6,304 nucleotides of DNA, from NCBI GenBank assembly GCA_001017865.1, contig LATQ01000001.1, positions 430,910 through 437,213 on the forward strand, written 5' to 3'. Shown piece after piece: positions 1 through 5,851 of this stretch. The translations under genes were made by a program, and so were the position numbers. The notes beneath the pieces were generated by a model. It made no database searches, was not told where the DNA came from, and was given only the letters and a program-made list of their open reading frames with translations. The DNA is from Rhodococcus sp. IITR03. GTDB taxonomy: Bacteria; Actinomycetota; Actinomycetes; Mycobacteriales; Mycobacteriaceae. Positions within the stretch are counted from its first letter, which is position 1. Every line of letters begins with the position of its first letter.

Positions 1-787
1 GGCGATGGCCCCGGCTGGTGGCGTCGGGGCGCCGTGAGCGCGGTGGCGCTGTCGGGACGGTCGGTCTCGACGACCGCGACGACGCGTTCCGGATCGATCC
101 GGAAGTAGGGCTGGCCGATGCGGTCCTCGACGTCGGTGAGGTCGATCGGACGACGGTGCGGGGGAAGCGCGGTGCCGTAGTAGACGTCGTGCACGCCGTC
201 CATGGCGGCGGGGATCCACGAGTTGACCTCGAGGATCACCTTCTCGGCGACGTCGAGCCAGGTCTTGTTGTTGCCGATGGACGTGGCGGGGATCAGCTCG
301 CCCGTCTCCGTGATGCCGGAGATCTCGACGACGGCAACGTCGACGTGTCCGTAGTAGCCCTCCCAGACCTGCTGGGCGACGTGCGACAGGTGGATGTCGA
401 CGTAGTCCATGCGGCCTTCGTTGATCCGCCCGCGGCGGTGGGCTCTGCCTGGTACGGCATACGCAGCGCGATTCCGTCGACATCGGCGAGCATGCGCTCG
501 GTGTCGGAGGCCACCGACGCCCCGGTGAGCAGATTGATCCGGAAGTCGCCGCCGGTCGCCCGCGTGCGCCGGATGTGTTCGGCGAGGGCCGGGGTCACGG
601 CCTTCGGGGTACCTGCGCTGGCGAAGCCGCTGATGGCGACCGTGTCGCCGGGGCGGATCCACTGGACGGCGTCCTGAGCCGACACGATCTTCTTGCGGTA
701 GGTCTCATGACGTACCCGAGCCTCGGCCGGGGTCACGACGACCGACTCCACAGACGGCGCTGCGGGGGATGAAAGGGCTGCGTACAT
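1..787 (-). CDS. Acetyl-CoA hydrolase / succinyl-CoA:acetate CoA-transferase family protein, N-terminal part, frameshifted
   Basis: This is the N-terminal ~260 residues of a class I CoA-transferase of the Cat1/ActA/ScpC type. The family moves CoA between succinyl-CoA or propionyl-CoA and acetate or succinate, or hydrolyses acetyl-CoA, in the cytoplasm. Visible motifs in order are HETYRKKIVSAQDAV, GDTVAISGFASAGTPKAV, a MPYQAEPT segment, MDYVDIHLSHVAQQVWEG, IPATSIGNNKTWLDVAEKVI and YFRIDPERVVAVVET. Segments such as DIHLSHVAQQ, AEKVILEVNSW and VVAVVET match what I remember of corynebacterial succinyl-CoA:acetate CoA-transferase. The family's catalytic Glu lies further C-terminal, outside the window. 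One base appears missing near 433, between EPTA and RINEGRMDY. Near the edge, runs of four G (26-29) and four C (9-12) each look one base too long, because removing one from each restores a plausible PDATSRAIA. The start is uncertain: ATG at 787, ATG at 799, or GTG at 736, which has GGAG 9 nt upstream. The longer ATG at 865 would overlap the operator-like palindrome. Exact substrate cannot be told. Confidence 0.8.
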
Positions 788-859
788 GACGACGACCATA
801 GCGGCGCGGATGATCCGCTCGTCACACTCGGGCCGGACCGCGATCGCCGTCACCAATTT

Positions 860-874
860 GGACACAGAGTGTCA
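860..874. promoter_or_regulatory. Operator-like palindrome 1 (GGACAC-AGA-GTGTCA)
   Basis: A perfect 5-bp inverted repeat, GACAC-AGA-GTGTC (861-873), extends to 15 bp with one mismatch. It shares its arms and 3-nt spacer with a second palindrome at 953-967. It lies between the probable start of the CoA-transferase and that gene's candidate -10 box, where a repressor would block leftward transcription. The binding protein is not identified. Confidence 0.4.
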
Positions 875-922
875 CGAGTCGCACTCCAAGATCGATGTAA
901 TCCAAAGTTGTTGTTTCGCAAG

Positions 923-928
923 ATTTTA
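923..928 (-). promoter_or_regulatory. Candidate -10 box for the leftward CoA-transferase gene
   Basis: Read on the minus strand this is TAAAAT, close to the TANNNT -10 consensus used by actinobacterial housekeeping sigma factors, in the most AT-rich part of the intergenic region. There is no good -35 hexamer 17-18 bp upstream, where the minus strand reads about GTCCGC, so the call is weak. Transcription would start near 916 and leave a leader of about 130-180 nt. Confidence 0.25.
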
Positions 929-952
929 CATGATGATTTCCGTCCCGCGGAC

Positions 953-967
953 TGACACTGGGTGCCA
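953..967. promoter_or_regulatory. Operator-like palindrome 2 (TGACAC-TGG-GTGCCA)
   Basis: Inverted repeat with 6-bp arms, one mismatch and a 3-nt spacer. It is the same design as the palindrome at 860-874, with its centre 93 bp away. For leftward transcription it sits just upstream of the candidate -10 at 923-928, so the two sites bracket that promoter. It does not match operator consensuses I know well, such as GlxR, DtxR or LexA. Confidence 0.4.
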
Positions 968-1011
968 CCACCTTTCGCGAGAGCCACTCCGCCGCCATCT
1001 CTACGGTATCC

Positions 1012-1074
1012 CCGTTCGCCGCCGCATCAGTACCGTTCGCCGCCCCCGGAGAACCGTTCACCGCCGCCGTGACG
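1012..1074. repeat. Three tandem 21-bp repeats upstream of recQ
   Basis: The core CCGTTCGCCGCC starts at 1012 and 1033, and CCGTTCACCGCC starts at 1054. The period is exactly 21 bp and the first 12 bp of each unit are conserved (one G to A change in unit 3), while the other 9 bp differ. The array ends 25 bp before the recQ ATG. A 21-bp period is two helical turns, so bound proteins would lie on one face of the DNA. It could instead be a chance expansion of GC-rich sequence. Confidence 0.6.
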
Positions 1075-1099
1075 GAACGTCGTCGGGCACGATTGCAGC

Positions 1100-3277
1100 A
1101 TGACGAACTCCACCGACCTGTTGCGCGACGATGCCGAGCACCTTCTCCGCGAGCTGGCAGGCCCCGATGCCCGGCTCCGCGACGACCAATGGGTCGCGAT
1201 CGAGGCGCTCGTGGTGCACCGTCGCCGCGCCTCGTCGTCCAGCGCACGGCTGGGGGAAGTCGGCCGTCTACTTCATCTCCGCCAAGCTGCTGCGGCGGCA
1301 GGGCCGCGGCCCCACGGTGATCGTCTCGCCGCTGCTCGCCCTGATGCGCAACCAGGTCGCGGCCGCCGAGCGGGCCGGCGTCCACGCCGCGACCATCAAC
1401 TCCGGCAACGTGACGGAATGGGCGGCGATCCACGAGCGGATCGCGGCGGGCGAGGTCGACGTCCTCCTCGTCAGCCCCGAACGCCTCAACAACCCCGACT
1501 TCCGCGACCAGGTGTTGCCCTCCCTCGCCCGCGACGCCGGACTGGTGGTCGTCGACGAGGCGCACTGCGTGTCGGACTGGGGTCACGACTTCCGGCCCGA
1601 CTACCGCCGCATCCGCACCCTCGTCGCCGAACTCGGCGACGACATCCCGGTCCTGGCGACGACCGCGACCGCCAACGACCGGGTGGTCGCCGACATCGCC
1701 GCCCAACTCGGTGTCGGCGGAAGCAGCGACCTCGGTGGACGCAACGATGCCGGCTCCGGCGGCACGCTCGTACTGCGCGGCGGCCTCGACCGTCCGTCGC
1801 TGCACCTGTCGGTGGTGCGGATCGACGAACCGGCACGACGCGCGGCGTGGCTCGCGCAACATCTGAAGGATCTGCCGGGCTCGGGCATCGTGTACGCGCT
1901 GACGGTCTCCGCCGCCCGCGACCTCGCGGCGCTGCTCACCGACCACGGCTATGCAGTGGCGGCATACACCGGTCAGACCGAACCGACCGAGCGTGAACAG
2001 CTCGAGGCCGATCTCCTCGACAACAAGGTCAAGGCGCTCGTCGCGACCTCGGCGCTCGGCATGGGCTTCGACAAGCCCGACCTCGGCTTCGTGGTGCACC
2101 TCGGCGCTCCCTCGTCCCCGATCTCCTACTACCAGCAGGTGGGGCGTGCGGGTCGCTCCACCGAGCGCGCCGAGGTGGTTCTGCTCCCCGGCCCGGAGGA
2201 CCGCCGGATCTGGCAGTGGTTCGCCTCGGTCGCCTTCCCGGACGAGGCGCTCGTACGACGCGTGATCGCAGCGCTCGATACCGAACGGCCGGTATCGACA
2301 CCCGCGCTCGAACCGCGGGTCGACCTCACGCGCTCACGCCTGGAGATGGTCCTCAAGGTCCTCGACGTCGACGGAGCGGTGAAAAGGGTCAAGGGCGGCT
2401 GGATCGCCACCGGGCAGCCCTGGACGTACGACGAGGAGCGCTACGGGCGCCTCGAGGAGGCCCGCGCCGCGGAACAGGAGGCGATGCTCGAATACGAGCG
2501 CACCACCGAATGCCGCATGGTCTTCCTTCGCCGTCAGCTCGACGATCCCGATCTCGCCGCCGGGGGCCCGGCTCCGATCACACCGCCGGGGGTCCCGGCT
2601 CCGATCACACCGCCGGGAGCCCCGGCTGCGGCCGGTGTGACAACTGCATCGGGTCCCGGTGGGAGAGCGATTCGCGACGACGAGGGCCCGGACCCGTGCC
2701 CGCCTCGAACGCCCCGGTGTGGATCTGCCGCCGCGCCGGCAGTGGCCCACGGGGATGTCGACCCTCGGGATCCCGCTGTCGGGCCGGATCACGGACGGTC
2801 CGCGCCCCGGGCGCGTGCTGGGCCGCTGTCGGATCTGGGATGGGGACCGCGACTGCGCGAACTGCTCGACGGACCGGACCGCGAAGCGCCGAAGGCGGTG
2901 GTCGACGCGTCGATCGCGGTGCTCGCGGCGTGGGACTGGGAGGAGCGGCCCACCGCCGTCATGGCCATGGACTCCCCCACACATCCCTTGCTCGTCGAGT
3001 CACTCGCGTCCCGATTGGCACAAATCGGACGATTACGAGATCTAGGTGTATTGCGACGCCGAAGCGGGAATACGGAGCCGACGGCAGCGAACTCGGCATA
3101 TCGGGTCGCCGCACTGATCGACGCGTGGGAGCGACCGACAATGTCGGGTCGAGTGGTCCGATCCTTCTCGTCGATGCGGTGACCGACACCGGCTGGACGT
3201 TCACGATGGCGGCGAGAACTCTCGTCGCCGCGGGAGCCGACGCGGTGTTGCCGTACGCACTCGCGAGCCCGAAGTAA
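1100..3277 (+). CDS. recQ: RecQ-family ATP-dependent DNA helicase with C-terminal phosphoribosyltransferase-like domain (frameshifted by six single-base gaps)
   Basis: A superfamily 2, 3'-5' DNA helicase for repair and recombination. Numbering after repair (about 727 aa): Q-like motif [12 protein letters not shown], Walker A TGWGKS around 50-55, DEAH at 153-156 followed by the RecQ signature [11 protein letters not shown], motif III LATTATA, motif [14 protein letters not shown] and motif [10 protein letters not shown] at 346-353. The zinc cluster is Cys472 plus CGRCDNC (Cys511, 514, 517). The C-terminal part resembles ComF/type I phosphoribosyltransferases, ending in [18 protein letters not shown]. 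Reading moves through all three frames, with one base apparently missing near 1231, 1249, 2561-2569, 2671, 2827 and 3147. Adding six bases makes the span divisible by three, and conserved motifs resume at each junction, so these are probably sequence errors. Start: ATG 1100 is in frame with the N-terminal helicase motif, whereas ATG 1131 is not. No obvious ribosome site is seen. Whether the PRT-like domain is active is unknown. Confidence 0.85.
2567..2620 (+). repeat. Two tandem 27-bp repeats (9 residues each) in the recQ zinc-cluster linker
   Basis: Units at 2567-2593 and 2594-2620 are nearly identical, and a third partial unit, CCCGGCTGCGGC, starts at 2621. In the frame that encodes the downstream CGRCDNC motif they read PGSDHTAGG and PGSDHTAGS, followed by PGCGRCDNC. 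Each unit begins CCCGGC and ends GCCGGG before its last three bases, so each can form a hairpin with a 6-bp stem and 12-nt loop. Without them the Cys472-Cys511 gap would be about 21 residues rather than 39, as expected for the family. This suggests an in-frame expansion. A single-base shift lies at or near the first unit. Confidence 0.75.
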
Positions 3278-3284
3278 TCGCCAC

Positions 3285-3383
3285 GAGGAGGACCGACGTA
3301 ACATGTTTGTGACCGGCATCACAACATGCGCTCGACCTGCACGGACCACAGGGTTCCGATCCCGATTCCGGACACGGGCGTGA
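3285..3383 (+). CDS. Possible 26-residue leader ORF with strong Shine-Dalgarno between recQ and ectA
   Basis: GAGGAGGA at 3285-3292 is followed after 10 nt by ATG at 3303. The frame reads 26 codons and stops at TGA 3381-3383. The peptide starts MFVTGITTCARPARTT and is Arg- and Thr-rich, with no domain I recognise. The ribosome site is as good as that of ectB and resembles it (AGGAGGACC). The ORF overlaps the CRP-like palindrome and ends 35 bp before ectA. It could be a leader peptide, chance, or the displaced start of a longer ectA if a base is missing here. No homology supports it. Confidence 0.25.
   Translation, partial: EEDRRNMFVTGITTCARPARTTGFRSRFRTRA
3308..3323. promoter_or_regulatory. 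CRP/GlxR-type binding site upstream of ectA
   Basis: TGTGA-CCGGCA-TCACA is a perfect 5-bp-armed palindrome with the 6-nt spacer of the CRP/GlxR consensus TGTGA-N6-TCACA. It is flanked by CATGTT (3302-3307) and AACATG (3323-3328), which extend the dyad. It lies 31 bp after the recQ stop and about 95-100 bp upstream of the inferred ectA transcription start, a usual distance for an activator or upstream operator. In corynebacteria GlxR is the cAMP-binding CRP homologue. Its control of ectoine synthesis here is inference. Confidence 0.65.
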
Positions 3384-3415
3384 TCTCGACACCGGAAGTT
3401 GTTAGGTTGAAAGGA
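3380..3415 (+). promoter_or_regulatory. Candidate ectABC promoter and ectA ribosome site
   Basis: TAGGTT at 3403-3408 fits the TANNNT -10 pattern, with a weak -35-like GTGATC at 3380-3385 (17-bp spacer). AAGGA at 3411-3415 lies only 3 nt before the ATG at 3419. If the -10 is used, the leader would be very short or absent. Position just before ectA and after the CRP-like site makes it the best promoter candidate in the gap. Confidence 0.35.
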
Positions 3416-3418
3416 CAT

Positions 3419-4000
3419 ATGAGGCCCGTCAAGGAAAGAAGTACCCCGACCCCCGACTCGGCTGAAACGAATATCGCGACCACATCTTCGGACGTGGCCG
3501 CAACCGAGTCCGGTAGTGAGCCGGCTGCAATCGAATTCCGGCGTCCGCGTATCGCCGACGGTAGACGACTCTGGCAGATCGCGCGTGATTCGCAGGTTCT
3601 CGACGTCAATTCCGGTTACGCATATGTGCTGTGGTGTCGCGATTTCGCCGACACATCGGTCGTCGCAACGGACGACACCGATCGCCCCGTGGGATTCGTG
3701 ACCGGCTACCGCCGCCCCGACTCCCCGAACACCCTGTTCGTCTGGCAGGTGGCAGTCGACGCAGACCAGCGTGGACGTGGAGTGGCCGGCCGTATGCTCG
3801 ACGCTCTGCTCGACCGACTCGAGCCGCTCGGCGTGACCCGTCTGGAAACGACGGTGAGTCCCGACAACGAAGCGTCGATCGCAATGTTCACCGCTCTCGC
3901 GCGTCGCCGCGGAACGCATATCACTCGCACCGAGTTGTTCGCGCCCGACGATTTCCCTGATTCACATCTGGCCGAGGATCTCTACACCATCGGCGAATGA
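3419..4000 (+). CDS. ectA: EctA, L-2,4-diaminobutyrate gamma-acetyltransferase
   Basis: The second ectoine biosynthesis step: a GNAT-fold cytoplasmic enzyme that uses acetyl-CoA to acetylate L-2,4-diaminobutyrate, giving N-gamma-acetyl-diaminobutyrate. The 193-residue protein has FRRPRIADGRRLW near 48, then DVNSGYAYVLWCRDFADTSVV from D62, a region typical of EctA. The acetyl-CoA motif FVWQVAVDADQRGRG starts at F107, with RGRG at 118-121, and TTVSPDNEASIAMF follows. The frame is intact. Start ATG 3419 was chosen for the AAGGA and -10 box before it. It gives a Ser/Thr/Pro/Glu-rich, probably disordered N-terminus of about 45 residues, longer than typical EctA, so the true start could be further in. 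An upstream in-frame ATG at 3326 has no ribosome site. First gene of the ectABC operon, 60 bp before ectB. Confidence 0.92.
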   Translation: MRPVKERSTPTPDSAETNIATTSSDVAATESGSEPAAIEFRRPRIADGRRLWQIARDSQVLDVNSGYAYVLWCRDFADTSVVATDDTDRPVGFVTGYRRPDSPNTLFVWQVAVDADQRGRGVAGRMLDALLDRLEPLGVTRLETTVSPDNEASIAMFTALARRRGTHITRTELFAPDDFPDSHLAEDLYTIGE

Positions 4001-4060
4001 TCGCAGCGCATGTGCGCGCGACATCTCATAATTCTCGAATAATCACAGGAGGACCACGAC

Positions 4061-5347
4061 ATGACCATCCTGGAAAACAAGCCCGAGACCACCGGTAAGC
4101 CCGATACCTCGATTTTCTCGCACCTCGAATCCGAGGTTCGGAGTTACAGCCGCGGCTGGCCCGCCGTTTTCGACAAGGCATCGGGATCCTGGCTGCGCAG
4201 CGAGGACGGCAAGGACTACCTCGACTTCTTCGCCGGCGCCGGAGCCCTGAACTACGGCCACAACAACCCGGTGCTCAAGTCGGCCCTGGTCGACTACATC
4301 ATGAGCGACGGCGTCACCCACGGCCTCGACATGTACACCGTCGCCAAGCGCAAGCTGCTCGAGACCTTCGAGTCGCACGTGCTCGCACCGCGTGGCCTGG
4401 ACTACAAGGTCCAGTTCCCCGGCCCGACCGGCACGAACGCCGTCGAGGCGGCTCTGAAGCTCGCCCGTAAGGTGACCGGTCGCGAGTCGATCATCAACTT
4501 CACCAACGCTTTCCACGGCATGACCCTGGGTGCGCTGTCGGTGACCGGCAACTCGATGAAGCGCGCCGGCGCGGGTGTGCCTCTCGTCCACGCGACGCCG
4601 ATGCCGTTCGACAACTACTTCAACGGTGTCACCGAGGACTTCCAGTGGTTCTCGCGGGTCCTCGACGACGCGGGCAGCGGCTGAACCGTCCGGCCGCGGT
4701 CATCGTCGAGACCGTGCAGGGTGAAGGCGGCGTGAATGTTGCTCGCCCCGAGTGGCTTCGTGCTCTGGCCGACCTGTGCAAGGAACGCGACATCCTGCTG
4801 ATCGTCGACGACGTGCAGATGGGCTGCGGCCGCACCGGCCCGTTCTTCTCGTTCGAGATCGCCGGCATCACGCCCGACATCGTGACCCTGTCGAAGTCGA
4901 TCGGCGGATACGGAATGCCGCTGGCGCTCACCCTGTTCAAGCGTGAGCTCGACGTATGGGGTCCGGGCGAGCACAACGGCACCTTCCGCGGCAACAACCC
5001 GGCCTTCGTGACGGCGGCTGCCGCCCTCGAGCACTACTGGGCCGACGACAAGCTCGAGCGCGACACCCTGCGCAAGGGCGAGCGCATCCGCCAGACCTTC
5101 ATGAACCTGTCGGACATGTTCGACGGCGTCTCGACCCGCGGCCGCGGCCTGGTCCAGGGCCTGGTCTTCGACAAGGCGGAGGACGCCGACAAGGTCTGCG
5201 CCTGGCCTCGAAGAGGGTCTGCTCGCCGAGACCTCCGGTCCGTCGGACGAGGTCGTCAAGCTGCTGCCGCCGCTGACCATCACCGACGACGAACTCGAGT
5301 TCGGGCTGAACATTTTGGCGGAAGCGACCGCCAAGGTCCGTTCCTGA
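4061..5347 (+). CDS. ectB: EctB, diaminobutyrate--2-oxoglutarate transaminase (frameshifted by three single-base gaps)
   Basis: The first committed step of ectoine synthesis: a PLP-dependent class III aminotransferase that converts L-aspartate-beta-semialdehyde plus glutamate to L-2,4-diaminobutyrate plus 2-oxoglutarate. Repaired length is 429 aa, normal for EctB. Features in order: [17 protein letters not shown] at the N-terminus, [63 protein letters not shown] with Asp250 expected to contact the PLP ring nitrogen, and LSKSIGG with Lys279 as the PLP lysine. The ending [18 protein letters not shown] is typical. One base seems missing near 4681 (a C in GGC-CTG) and two near 5199-5209 (a C and a T). 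Uncorrected, translation stops at 4684, before the active-site lysine. The three added bases make the span divisible by three, so I favour sequence error. Strong AGGAGG (4047-4052) lies 8 nt before the ATG. Confidence 0.93.
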
Positions 5348-5403
5348 GCGGTCCCCGCTCCGCCCGCTCGAACCCACTTGCAGAAAAAGGACTTTCGACA
5401 CCC

Positions 5404-5802
5404 ATGATCGTTCGTACGACAGAAGAGATCACCGGCACCGAGCGCGACGTCGTCTCGGAGGACGGCCAGTGGCGCAGCAAGCGCATCGTCCTCGCCGGCG
5501 ACAAGGTGGGCTTCTCGTTCCACGAGACCACCATCGAACCCGGCACCGTCAACGAGTTCCACTACGCCAACCACGTCGAGGCCGTGTGGCTCGTCGAGGG
5601 CACCGGCAAGCTCCAGGACCTCGACAACGACGTGGAGTACGACCTCGCTCCGGGCACGATGTACCTGCTCAACGGACACGAGCGTCACCGCGTGCTCCCC
5701 GACACGCGCATGCGCATGCTGTGCGTCTTCAATCCCCCGGTCACCGGCCGTGAGGTGCACGACGAGAACGGTGTGTACCCGTTGATCGTCGAGCCCGCCT
5801 GA
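5404..5802 (+). CDS. ectC: EctC, L-ectoine synthase
   Basis: The last step: a small cupin-fold lyase that dehydrates and cyclises N-gamma-acetyl-L-2,4-diaminobutyrate to ectoine. The intact 132-residue frame matches the family length. It starts [16 protein letters not shown] and contains [33 protein letters not shown], a [14 protein letters not shown] segment and [16 protein letters not shown]. Glu59, Tyr87 and His95 match the metal-binding Glu, Tyr and His known in characterised EctC (Glu57, Tyr85 and His93, offset by two). The ribosome site is AAGGA at 5387-5391, a rather long 12 nt before the ATG. It lies 56 bp after ectB and is very likely co-transcribed. No ectD follows within the window. 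Confidence 0.96.
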   Translation: MIVRTTEEITGTERDVVSEDGQWRSKRIVLAGDKVGFSFHETTIEPGTVNEFHYANHVEAVWLVEGTGKLQDLDNDVEYDLAPGTMYLLNGHERHRVLPDTRMRMLCVFNPPVTGREVHDENGVYPLIVEPA

Positions 5803-5815
5803 GTGCGGTAACCAC

Positions 5816-5844
5816 GTGACCGATGCGGGGCGGACGCTTAGAGT
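5816..5844 (+). promoter_or_regulatory. Leaderless-type promoter for the dehydrogenase gene
   Basis: GTGACC (-35, 5816-5821), a 17-bp spacer and TAGAGT (-10, 5839-5844). The ATG at 5852 starts 8 bp after the -10, where transcription would begin. No Shine-Dalgarno precedes this ATG. This is the layout of leaderless genes common in Actinobacteria, and it separates the dehydrogenase from the ect operon, ending 14 bp upstream. Confidence 0.6.
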
Positions 5845-5851
5845 CGAGACC

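Larger units (their letters stand above)
788..1099. other. Divergent intergenic region between CoA-transferase and recQ
   Basis: About 310 bp with no convincing gene on either strand. Open frames here lack family motifs. It has an AT-richer core at about 895-940, flanked by two related 15-bp palindromes, and a GC-rich right part with three 21-bp tandem repeats just before recQ. It must hold the promoters for both divergent genes. For recQ a weak -10-like TACGGT lies at 1002-1007, but with no recognisable -35 and no clear Shine-Dalgarno before the ATG at 1100. Confidence 0.6.

Noticed and set aside
18..677. Plus-strand open frame at the window start
   Set aside because: Antisense to the CoA-transferase; its Asp/Val/Gly-rich composition is what the reverse of a high-GC coding frame gives.
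909..930. RamB-like acetate-control motif on the minus strand (AAAATCTTGCGAAA)
   Set aside because: Only loosely resembles the AAAACTTTGCAAA-type consensus and needs a gap to align; not enough to call, though the gene's acetate link makes it tempting.
1051..1060. LexA (SOS) box upstream of recQ
   Set aside because: GAAC and GTTC occur next to each other, but separated by one base rather than the four of the actinobacterial GAAC-N4-GTTC box.
822..2099. Long minus-strand open frame of about 425 codons opposite recQ
   Set aside because: It is antisense to conserved helicase motifs, rich in Arg/Gly/Asp and without any recognisable domain; typical of high-GC shadow frames.
4006..4017. Short GCGCA-TG-TGCGC dyad between ectA and ectB as a terminator or operator
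   Set aside because: Stem of 5 bp with a 2-nt centre and no T-run; too short to support a terminator, and the operon is expected to read through.
4645..5802. Apparent EctB-EctC fusion protein in one frame
   Set aside because: The frame joins only because of the missing bases near 5199-5209. The real EctB C-terminus ([14 protein letters not shown]) and its stop at 5345-5347 are visible in another frame, and ectC has its own start and ribosome site.
5808..5819. GlnR-like GTAAC/GTGAC pair after ectC
   Set aside because: The two half-sites are 3 bp apart rather than the spacing expected for GlnR boxes, and the second overlaps the -35 of the leaderless promoter.
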